This document shows, piece by piece, positions 24,559-31,490 of a DNA stretch of 36,753 bases. The stretch covers positions 1 through 36,753 of the forward strand of contig CAIYVZ010000032.1 of the NCBI GenBank assembly GCA_903929755.1, read 5' to 3'. The stretch comes from an uncultured Acidobacteriia bacterium. GTDB lineage: Bacteria; Acidobacteriota; Terriglobia; Bryobacterales; Bryobacteraceae. A model generated the notes under the pieces. That model ran no database searches, had not been told where the DNA came from, and saw only the letters and a list, made by a program, of their open reading frames with translations. Position numbers and translations under genes: made by a program. Position 1 is the stretch's first letter. Every line of letters begins with the position of its first letter.

Positions 24559-25041
24559 ATGGGAGCCATGTCCCACCAAACCGATCTCTCCGCCCTCTTC
24601 CGCCGCGATCTCGTCCGCCTCGCCCAGGAAATCGAAGCCTGTCCGGAAGATCTCCTTTGGAAGACTGCCCCCGGCGTCGCCAACTCCGTGGGCAACCTCG
24701 CCCTGCACCTCGAAGGCAACCTGCGCCACTTCATCGGGCTTCTTCTTGGTGGGGTAGCCTACAACCGGCAGCGCGACCTGGAGTTTTCCTCCACTGGGAT
24801 CTCACGCGCTGAACTGCTCTCGCGAATTCAGCCGTTACAGGATCTGGTGGCGAATGTAGTAGCGGGACTCACAGACGAAGCCATGAACAACGAAAAACCC
24901 GCTGGCATCGCCGCACCGGGCGCATCGACGTACCAGTTCCTGCTCTCGATCTACGGCCACCTGAGTTATCACCTGGGCCAGATCGACTACCTGCGCCGCA
25001 CGCTCTCCGGCAATTCCGCTATCGAGTTCGCAGGGCTGTAG
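24559..25041 (+). CDS. DinB-superfamily protein
   Basis: The protein has 160 residues from the ATG at 24559 and 157 from the ATG at 24568. The DinB/DUF1572 four-helix bundle is visible: FRRDLVRLAQEIEACPEDLLW, NSVGNLALHLEGNLRHFIG and the C-terminal FLLSIYGHLSYHLGQIDYLRR. Histidines in the second and last helices would form the metal site. Members include bacillithiol- and mycothiol-dependent transferases, but many have no known activity. A GATAAT at 24555-24560, seven bases before the second ATG, suggests a leaderless start there. Its stop directly abuts the stop of the PepSY gene on the other strand. Confidence 0.8.
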   Translation: MGAMSHQTDLSALFRRDLVRLAQEIEACPEDLLWKTAPGVANSVGNLALHLEGNLRHFIGLLLGGVAYNRQRDLEFSSTGISRAELLSRIQPLQDLVANVVAGLTDEAMNNEKPAGIAAPGASTYQFLLSIYGHLSYHLGQIDYLRRTLSGNSAIEFAGL

Positions 25042-25659
25042 TTACGGGACCCAAATCACGTAGACTACCCAGCAGAGAACCCCGCCGATCGCCACGGCCA
25101 GCAGTCCCGACGCGCGCCGCTTCTGCAGGAAGAAGATCAGCACCAGACCGGTAAGCGAAACCAGTGTCATCAGCCCGGCTGAAGCGTCGATAATCCACGC
25201 CCATGCGGTCCCACTGTCGCGACCTTTATGCAGGTCATTCAGCACAGCCACCAAGCCCTGCCGCGTCTCAGTCAGCTCATACGAACCGTTGGTGCGATCA
25301 ATAAAAGCATCGGCGGAATAGCCAGGGCCTTTGAACGACGCCTGACATTGCGCATCTTCAATGCGGAAGTCGGCCAGCGCGGCTTTCACGCCGTTCGTCT
25401 TCCGGAGATACTCTACAATTTCCAGCTTCGCGACATCTTTCGCGTCCGCGACCTTGACCCACTTCTCCTGAACCTGACCCTTCGCCTGAAGGGTGCGGGT
25501 ATTGCTGAACCAGTCCTGATGGTTCAGCGTGATCCCTGTCACCGCGAAGAAGAGCAGGATGGCGAAACTCACCATCGAGAGATAAATATGCAACCAGCGC
25601 GACACGATCGCAGTTTGCCGCTTCCACTCCGACTTGCGGGGGTGGTGTGGATGCGACAT
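25042..25659 (-). CDS. PepSY-associated transmembrane protein
   Basis: The 205-residue protein opens with a His-rich cytoplasmic start (MSHPHHPRKSEWKR). It has a first membrane helix with RWLHIYLSMVSFAILLFFAVTGITLNH, which holds the conserved H...TG..LN pattern of PepSY-TM proteins. A periplasmic region of about 105 residues (55-155, including LHKGRD, as in family members) comes next, then two closing helices. Such proteins accompany flavin-linked electron transfer and reductases in the membrane. The start codon overlaps the last base of the ApbE-DUF2271 gene (TAATG), indicating translational coupling and shared function. Confidence 0.83.
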   Translation of the reverse strand: MSHPHHPRKSEWKRQTAIVSRWLHIYLSMVSFAILLFFAVTGITLNHQDWFSNTRTLQAKGQVQEKWVKVADAKDVAKLEIVEYLRKTNGVKAALADFRIEDAQCQASFKGPGYSADAFIDRTNGSYELTETRQGLVAVLNDLHKGRDSGTAWAWIIDASAGLMTLVSLTGLVLIFFLQKRRASGLLAVAIGGVLCWVVYVIWVP

Positions 25660-27173
25660 TACTTCGCCACTTTGTGATAATCGAGCGAAGCGGCCGCGAT
25701 CTCAGTGCCGCCAGGCAGCTTGAACTGCGCCGGAGTACCGTTGAAATCGATTTCCTGGTGCAGCAACTGGTAAGTGCCGTGTTCACGAACACACTCGATC
25801 ATCACTGTGTACTTACCGGACTTCACAACCTTGCCGGAGTTATCCTTGCCATCCCATTTGAGCGTGTACTTGCCGGGGGCGCGGGTGGCGCTGGAAACCG
25901 AGCGCGTAATGTCATTACCTTCCGCCATAGAGCGCAGCCGGTCGTCTTTGTACCAGGCGCGGAGTTCATTCAGCCAGCGCGGCTTCTCAAACCACAGAGC
26001 CACCGTGCGAACCGGAAACTTATCCTGATCCACAATCCACGCAGCCAGGTAAGGACGCTTGCCGCGAAACGTTGTCCCGCCCAGTTCCAGCTGAATTGCC
26101 AATTCGAGGGATGTATCGAACGTTCCAGGGCCCGCTACCGCGAGCATCGGTGCTGCAGTACGGACAACAGACTTCGCCGCCAGAGCATTCCAACCAGCGC
26201 TCGCCATCCGCTCGCCGTTGTTCCGCACCAGCAGGTATTCCACACCGGGCATCTTCCCCGCAAGCAACTTACTCTCCGCGGGCTTCATCACCGAAAACGC
26301 CGTCGCCAGAGCCCCGGCCTGAGCCGCATTCGGGGCAACAACAGTTGAGCTGATGATTTCATCGGTCGGCTGCGCCGTCCGGGGATCGATGATGTGCGAA
26401 TAATGCTTGCCTTCCACATCGAACCCACGGCGATAGTTGCCGCTGGTCGCTACCGCACGGTCACCGACCGCCAGCGATGTCATCACGGAACCTTCCGCGC
26501 CAGACCGGGGATCAATGATATCCACCTGATCGACCAGGCTGCCGCGAACCACAAGATCGCCACCAATGTTCACCACCACCCCCGACACGCCAGCCGTGCC
26601 CGAAGCTGCCGCTGCAGCCTTGCCAATCACATAGCTCTTAGCCAGGGAATTCAGCACCAAGGGAGTCTGATCCAGGTGGGTCGCCGTACGTGCCGCAGCA
26701 TCCAGCTTCCAGTGCTCACCGCGCATCGCGTTCACTGCGGACGCCAGTTCCCCGGCGTTCGGCACACGGCCCGCAGCGGCAGCGTCTTTCCAGACCCGGC
26801 TCGCCGCTTCCGCCGAAGCGTCCAAAGCCCCGCCGGTCTGCGTGCGCCACGTACCAAACAAACCCAACACCTCGGCCAGTTCCGGCGAAACCGGCACGGC
26901 CTCGCCCTGCGTCTTCTGCCAGCGGCTGAACTCGCTGGTCGCACTGTAGCCGCTCAGAATGCCATTCAGGCGGTCAATCTCGCGCAGCGCAGCCTGCTCG
27001 GCCTGATCTGCCGCAGCCTCTGACGAAGCCAGCACCTTAATCTCAGCCGACGTCCCCAAAACATTTTCGTAATTGAAGCTGTACAGCTCATTTCGCTGGC
27101 CCACACGGGATGACCCCGCCGTCGCGAGCGCCAAAGCGAACACACTACCAGCTACCAGAAACCTGAGTCGCAT
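25659..27173 (-). CDS. ApbE-type FAD:protein FMN transferase fused to DUF2271
   Basis: The protein has 504 residues and an export signal (about 1-22). The ApbE domain (about 35-320) shows YENVLGTSAEIKV, LREIDRLNGILSGYSATSEFSRW, LNSLAKSYVIGKAA, VVNIGGDLVVRG, ATSGNYRRGF and HIIDPRTAQP. ApbE proteins attach FMN to threonine of target proteins outside the cytoplasm. The C-terminal part (about 345-500, TFDTSLELAIQLELGG...RPYLAAWIVDQDKFPVRTVALW) is a DUF2271 domain ending with a GKYTLKWDGKDNSGKVVKSGKY turn. It is preceded by the EF-hand gene 29 bp upstream and coupled to the PepSY gene downstream. No obvious FMN acceptor motif is seen beside it. Confidence 0.85.
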   Translation of the reverse strand: MRLRFLVAGSVFALALATAGSSRVGQRNELYSFNYENVLGTSAEIKVLASSEAAADQAEQAALREIDRLNGILSGYSATSEFSRWQKTQGEAVPVSPELAEVLGLFGTWRTQTGGALDASAEAASRVWKDAAAAGRVPNAGELASAVNAMRGEHWKLDAAARTATHLDQTPLVLNSLAKSYVIGKAAAAASGTAGVSGVVVNIGGDLVVRGSLVDQVDIIDPRSGAEGSVMTSLAVGDRAVATSGNYRRGFDVEGKHYSHIIDPRTAQPTDEIISSTVVAPNAAQAGALATAFSVMKPAESKLLAGKMPGVEYLLVRNNGERMASAGWNALAAKSVVRTAAPMLAVAGPGTFDTSLELAIQLELGGTTFRGKRPYLAAWIVDQDKFPVRTVALWFEKPRWLNELRAWYKDDRLRSMAEGNDITRSVSSATRAPGKYTLKWDGKDNSGKVVKSGKYTVMIECVREHGTYQLLHQEIDFNGTPAQFKLPGGTEIAAASLDYHKVAK

Positions 27174-27202
27174 ATATCTATCCCCGAATGTTTTGTGAAT
27201 GC

Positions 27203-28165
27203 TTACTGACGCGGGCGCTCGCCCTGGCCACGTCCCCGGCCAAAGCCACCCTGCGGCATGGCGGCCAGTAATTCCGCCTGGCTGACAAAGCCATCCTTGT
27301 TCGTATCCGCACGGTCGAACAATTCCCCAAACGGCCCCTCCGACATTTCGTGACGGGAGAGCTTGCCGTCTTTATTGCCGTCCAGTTGCTGGAAGATACG
27401 TGCCGACATTTCTTCCGGCGTTCCTCCAAAACTGCCGCCCCGGCCCCGGCCGAAATTCGGGCGAATCTCATCGCGGGAAAGCTGGCCATCGTCGTTTTTG
27501 TCCAGAGTCTTCAGCGCGTTGTTGGCGTTCTTGATCTCCGCTGCGGAAATCACGCCGTCGTGGTCCGCATCGAGCGCAGCCGCTACCGGATCCATGCGCA
27601 TCATGCCGCCCCGGCCTCCGCCTCTGCCTTCACCGCGGCCTTCACCCCGGCCACCACGATCGGGAGCCGAAGCTGCCTGTGTTGTGGCCAGTCCACGAAT
27701 CTCCGACGCCGTCAGAATGCCGTCTTTGTTCGTGTCACCGCGAGTAAACAGGCCCTGCATGCGGTCCGGAACTTCGTCCTTTTGCAGTTTGCCGTCTTTG
27801 TTCTTGTCGAACGCCAGCAGCGTCTGCAGCAGCTCATCGGGACTCGCGCCTGTGGCGGCTTGCCCTGCACCCCGGCCTTCGCCCCGCCCCTCGCCACGCT
27901 CGCGATCACCACCCTGCCATCGCAATTCTTCCGCGGTCAGCTTGCCGTCGCCATTCTTGTCCAGCTTCTTCAGCGATGCAGGAGCAGCCTTCATCTCCTT
28001 GCCGGAGATGGCACCGTCGCCATCCGTATCGAGGGCGCCCACCAGCACGCTCCCGCCACCCGGACCCCGGCCACCTTCGCGCGGACCTTCCTGCGCAAGA
28101 ATCAGGCCTGCCACGGCCGCGACACCGGCGATGCAAATAACTGTTTTAGAAATCACCACGTTCAC
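27203..28165 (-). CDS. secreted protein with eight EF-hand calcium sites
   Basis: The 320-residue protein has an export signal (about 1-24, ending ILAQ) and eight EF-hand loops of the DxDxDGxxxxxE type. They include DTDGDGAISGKE, DKNGDGKLTAEE, DKNKDGKLQKDE, DADHDGVISAAE and DTNKDGFVSQAE. Each has glutamate at position 12, as needed for calcium. Gly/Arg/Glu-rich low-complexity spacers (GEGRGEGRGAG and similar) separate them. It probably buffers or senses calcium outside the cytoplasm. It is 29 bp upstream of the ApbE-DUF2271 gene and likely shares its transcript. The GTG start has GTG neighbours two and three codons inside; GGGTG lies just upstream. Confidence 0.85.
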   Translation of the reverse strand: MNVVISKTVICIAGVAAVAGLILAQEGPREGGRGPGGGSVLVGALDTDGDGAISGKEMKAAPASLKKLDKNGDGKLTAEELRWQGGDRERGEGRGEGRGAGQAATGASPDELLQTLLAFDKNKDGKLQKDEVPDRMQGLFTRGDTNKDGILTASEIRGLATTQAASAPDRGGRGEGRGEGRGGGRGGMMRMDPVAAALDADHDGVISAAEIKNANNALKTLDKNDDGQLSRDEIRPNFGRGRGGSFGGTPEEMSARIFQQLDGNKDGKLSRHEMSEGPFGELFDRADTNKDGFVSQAELLAAMPQGGFGRGRGQGERPRQ

Positions 28166-28208
28166 CCTATGTATCTTGACGGATCAGCGTGTAAAGGTGC
28201 CGCAAGAG

Positions 28209-28227
28209 TTTGTCAGATTTTGTCAGA
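28209..28227 (-). promoter_or_regulatory. tandem TCTGACAAA repeats upstream of the EF-hand operon
   Basis: On the minus strand the sequence is TCTGACAAAATCTGACAAA: two identical 9-mers one base apart, period 10, close to one helical turn. They lie 44-62 bases upstream of the EF-hand start and 12-30 bases after the TlpA-like gene. The spacing suits a regulator binding site; no protein can be named. A TTTACA box lies between them and the start. Confidence 0.35.
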
Positions 28228-28238
28228 CACGATGCAAC

Positions 28239-28748
28239 TCAGCGGGGCTTCGAGGCCTTGTCGACTTCGTCGCACAAACCCTCGAAGGTCTCGAATTGCA
28301 CATCCGCGGATTCGAAATCATTTCGAATATACCCGTCGGCATCGACGATGAAAATGTGCGGGAAGTGCACCTGCGGATTCGACGGCGTCACCTTCAGGTA
28401 CGACATAATCACCTGCCCGCTGTCGAACACGATCGGCCAGGTGAGCTTGTGCGCCGTGGCAAAGCGATCCGCGGTTTCATGGTTATCCGGCTGGGTCACG
28501 ATAGAGATGATCCCCAGTTTGTCCCCGTACTTCGCCTTCACCTTCACCAGCGTATCGACCAGCGTTGCGCACACCCCGCAGGGGGTCGCCATAATATCGA
28601 CGATTAGCACCTTGCCCCGATAATCCTGGGGATCGTGCTGCTGGTAGTGCGAATCCGACAGCGAAAATCCCGGAGCTCGTCGCTTGGAGTAATCGCCGGC
28701 GGCACATAGAGTTAACGCGGCAACAAGAATCAGGGCAAGGGTCTTCAT
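28239..28748 (-). CDS. TlpA-like secreted thioredoxin-fold protein
   Basis: The protein has 169 residues from the ATG at 28748 and a signal peptide (1-17, MKTLALILVAALTLCAA). The thioredoxin fold has its active pair in VDIMATPCGVCATL (CGVC), followed by LGIISIVTQPDNHETADRF, VIMSYLKVTPSNPQVHFPHIFIVDADGYI. This is the AhpC/TSA-TlpA layout, with PHIFIVDADG as the cis-proline side. Such proteins reduce periplasmic disulphides or support cytochrome maturation. The start is four bases after mtnA's stop, and a GGGA within mtnA's end may serve as the ribosome-binding site. A longer reading into mtnA is unlikely. Confidence 0.82.
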   Translation of the reverse strand: MKTLALILVAALTLCAAGDYSKRRAPGFSLSDSHYQQHDPQDYRGKVLIVDIMATPCGVCATLVDTLVKVKAKYGDKLGIISIVTQPDNHETADRFATAHKLTWPIVFDSGQVIMSYLKVTPSNPQVHFPHIFIVDADGYIRNDFESADVQFETFEGLCDEVDKASKPR

Positions 28749-28752
28749 GACT

Positions 28753-29781
28753 CTATTTTCCCGCAAGAGCCCGCAGGCTCTCTTCGTAGGGTCCGCGCGC
28801 GACGCCACGTTCGGTGATGATCGCGGTCACGTAGCGGTTCGGCGTCACATCGAAGGCAGGGTTCCGTACGGACGTGTTTTTTGGGGCCACCTGAACGCCG
28901 AACACCTGCGTTACTTCCGAAGCGCCGCGCTCTTCAATCGGAATCAGGTCACCGTGGGCCAGCGTGAGGTCCAGCGTGGAAATCGGCGCCGCCACATAGA
29001 ACGGGACGTTGTTCTCCTTCGCCAGCACAGCCACCGAATAGGTGCCGATCTTGTTCGCCACGTCGCCATTGGCCGCGATACGATCCGCGCCGACGACGAC
29101 GCAACCAATCCGGCCGGAACGCAGGAAGTGGCCCGCCATATTGTCCATAATCAGCGTAACTTCAATGCCGTCGTGCTGCAGTTCCCACACCGTGAGGCGT
29201 GCGCCCTGCAGGAAGGGCCGGGTTTCGTCAGCGAATACGTCGATCTTCTTGCCGGATTCAATGGCCGCGCGGATCACACCCAGCGCGGTACCGTAGCCCG
29301 CGGTGGCCAGCGCGCCCGCGTTGCAGTGGGTCAGCACCGTCTTGCCATCTGGAACCAAAGCTGCGCCGTGACGGCCCAGGCTCATGTTGATCTCGATGTC
29401 CTCAACGCGAACCAGCTTCGCTTCGTCGATCAGCCGGGTACGAATCTCCTCGAGCGCCAAATGCCTAATTTCGCTGTAGAGGCGGTTCATGCGGTCGATG
29501 GCCCAGAACAGATTCACGGCCGTTGGCCGGGTTCCCGCGAGCTCTTTCGAAATCGCCGCCACCTGCCCGTCAAGATCTGCAGCCGCAGCCTGCGCCACGC
29601 CGATAGCAACGCCCATGGCCGCTGCCACGCCGATGGCGGGAGCGCCCCGGATAATCATGGTCCGGATGGCGTCGGCCACCTCATGATAGTTCCGGCAGGT
29701 CACATAGATTTCTTCGTTCGGGAGGCGGGTCTGGTCGATCATAACCACGCCTTCATCGGTCCACAGAATTGTTTCAATCAT
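28753..29781 (-). CDS. mtnA: S-methyl-5-thioribose-1-phosphate isomerase
   Basis: The 342-residue protein matches MtnA of the methionine salvage pathway, which isomerises 5-methylthioribose-1-phosphate to the ribulose form. Visible motifs are [64 protein letters not shown] (catalytic Cys), [16 protein letters not shown] and [21 protein letters not shown] (catalytic Asp). Length is standard. The ATG at 29781 is 15 bases after the CPBP gene's stop. Together with the genes before and after it, it forms a run read leftward from uvrA. No other salvage gene is present here. Confidence 0.93.
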   Translation of the reverse strand: MIETILWTDEGVVMIDQTRLPNEEIYVTCRNYHEVADAIRTMIIRGAPAIGVAAAMGVAIGVAQAAAADLDGQVAAISKELAGTRPTAVNLFWAIDRMNRLYSEIRHLALEEIRTRLIDEAKLVRVEDIEINMSLGRHGAALVPDGKTVLTHCNAGALATAGYGTALGVIRAAIESGKKIDVFADETRPFLQGARLTVWELQHDGIEVTLIMDNMAGHFLRSGRIGCVVVGADRIAANGDVANKIGTYSVAVLAKENNVPFYVAAPISTLDLTLAHGDLIPIEERGASEVTQVFGVQVAPKNTSVRNPAFDVTPNRYVTAIITERGVARGPYEESLRALAGK

Positions 29782-29796
29782 GAAATTGTTTTCGCT

Positions 29797-30537
29797 CTAC
29801 TTCGAATTGGGATGGCCCGCCTGGAACGAGGTCAGCAGGAAGGGCAAAGTATTGTACGCAACGTGCGCGATGGTGGAAGCCTGGGTGGACCCGGTGACGT
29901 GCCGAATCATGCCGAAGGCGAAACCCACCAGCGTAATAATGACACCGGTCTGCCACTGCCAGGAGTTCTGCGCCAGATGCATGAAGCCGAACGTGGCGGC
30001 CGTAATCAGGATTCCAGGCAGGACCCCGGCGGTACTTACCAGCACGGGTTGCAGGAAACCACGGAAGAGAAGTTCTTCGATGGCCGGCCCCAGCGTAATG
30101 CCGAAAACAGTGATCACCAGACGGCTGGCCAGACCCGAGTTCAGCATCTTCTCGAAGGGCGTGTTTTGCATCTCCGGCGTCCGCAGGATCAACTGGAGCG
30201 CGACGCTCAGGAAGAAGACCGCAAAGCCGATCGCGGCCAGAGACTGCGGGAAAAAGGCCGTCTTCGTCCAGGCAAGGGTTCGGAATAAGGGCTTCTGTTG
30301 CCAGAAAAAAATAATCTTCATGGCCGCCAGCATAAGCAGATAAGCCGCCACCTCTTCCACCACCGCCCAGTAGCCGATCTTCGCGCTTTCGCCAAGTATC
30401 GCCTGCGCCACGTTGCCCGATACAGCCATGGCAGCGAAGAGGGTGGCGAGCACCACAAACACTTCGCCAAAACCCCAGAACGGGACATCGGGATCCGCCA
30501 GAAAGACGGGGACTGCGGCGTAATCTTCGCGGGTCAC
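29797..30537 (-). CDS. CPBP-family intramembrane glutamic protease
   Basis: The 246-residue membrane protein has about seven hydrophobic segments. The CPBP (Abi/CAAX protease) signatures are GPAIEELLFRGFL (Glu-Glu-x-x-x-Arg), FGFMHLAQ with its histidine, and STIAHVAYN near the end. This is the catalytic set of Rce1-type enzymes. Bacterial members cleave or modify membrane peptides or give bacteriocin immunity; the substrate here is unknown. The GTG start overlaps the stop of the gene before it by four bases (GTGA), so translation is coupled. Confidence 0.85.
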   Translation of the reverse strand: MTREDYAAVPVFLADPDVPFWGFGEVFVVLATLFAAMAVSGNVAQAILGESAKIGYWAVVEEVAAYLLMLAAMKIIFFWQQKPLFRTLAWTKTAFFPQSLAAIGFAVFFLSVALQLILRTPEMQNTPFEKMLNSGLASRLVITVFGITLGPAIEELLFRGFLQPVLVSTAGVLPGILITAATFGFMHLAQNSWQWQTGVIITLVGFAFGMIRHVTGSTQASTIAHVAYNTLPFLLTSFQAGHPNSK

Positions 30538-31490
30538 GCACCCTCCGTAAGAGCTGCCGCAAGCAGGGGAAGCATAATCTCGTGGTGTCCGGTCAGGGCA
30601 TAGCCCCGGCCGTCACGCTTTCCGTCCAGCCCCGCGTGGGGCCGCTCCACCACGTTGACGCGAGGCCGGTAGTGCTGCAGGAAATCCATATTGACTGTGG
30701 TGAAATCGCGAACTTCGTAACCAAGATTTCGCACCGCCGAGAGCGCTTTCAGAAAGACCTCGGGCAGGACGACGGCCGAGCCGGCGTTGATGTAAACGCC
30801 GCCACCGTTCAAACCCGTCACCAGGGAACAGAACAGGCGGAAATCATGGTGCGTGGCGGCTCCCAACAGTTGCGCATTCACCGCCGGATGGGTGTGGGGC
30901 GTGTCGGTGCCGACGGCAACGTGCACAGTAACAGGAACCCGGGCGCGCCAGGCCTCCAGCAGCAGGCTGCTCGCGGCAAACTCCGGGGCCGCCAGACTCT
31001 CCAGCGCACGCCCCAGCGCCTCGCCAATACCCATGCCTTCCCGGAGCGCCATATTCCACTCGCGGCCAGTCTCTTCGGCCGAACCAAACCTGCCATCGGG
31101 CAGCACCGCTTCCACATCCTCGCTGGTATACCCAGCCAGGGCAATTTCAAAATCGTGGATCGAAGCTGAGCCGTTCATCATAAACCCGGTCGCGAAGCCC
31201 TTGCGCATCAGGTCGGCCAGAACAGGAGCGAGGCCGCACTTGATCACGTGGCCACCCAGGCCCCAAATCACTGGCTTATTGGCCGCACGAGCCGCCAGAA
31301 TCGCCTGCACCACCGCGCGAAAGCTATCCCCGGCAAGAATATGCGGCAGGGCATTCAGGAGCCCCGTGATGCCGGAGCCCTTCTTGTAAACCGGAGCGAA
31401 ATCGGCCACCCGAACTTTGCCGCCGCGGTCATGCAGGGACACGGTCTTCAGGCCGGCCAGGTCCACCGGTTCAATCGCGTAACCGCTCAC
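30534..31490 (-). CDS. conserved protein of unknown function, possibly deoxyhypusine-synthase-like
   Basis: The 318-residue soluble protein shows [51 protein letters not shown] (about 75-125) and [20 protein letters not shown] (about 235-255). The gly-rich [10 protein letters not shown] turn and the NGSASIHD loop recall deoxyhypusine-synthase-like NAD-binding folds, but I am not certain and do not assign an activity. A histidine-rich stretch ([22 protein letters not shown]) could bind metal. It lies between uvrA and the CPBP protease, overlapping both by four bases (ATGA and GTGA), so it is made with them. Confidence 0.7.
   Translation of the reverse strand: MSGYAIEPVDLAGLKTVSLHDRGGKVRVADFAPVYKKGSGITGLLNALPHILAGDSFRAVVQAILAARAANKPVIWGLGGHVIKCGLAPVLADLMRKGFATGFMMNGSASIHDFEIALAGYTSEDVEAVLPDGRFGSAEETGREWNMALREGMGIGEALGRALESLAAPEFAASSLLLEAWRARVPVTVHVAVGTDTPHTHPAVNAQLLGAATHHDFRLFCSLVTGLNGGGVYINAGSAVVLPEVFLKALSAVRNLGYEVRDFTTVNMDFLQHYRPRVNVVERPHAGLDGKRDGRGYALTGHHEIMLPLLAAALTEGA

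Noticed and set aside
27600-27940. Repeated Gly/Arg/Glu codons as a possible CRISPR or DNA repeat array.
   Set aside because: The units are irregular, lie within the EF-hand gene, and encode low-complexity spacers between calcium loops.
28747-30288. A 513-codon open frame on the plus strand opposite mtnA and the CPBP gene.
   Set aside because: It is antisense to two well-supported genes, has no recognisable domain, and GC-rich codon use readily leaves such frames open.
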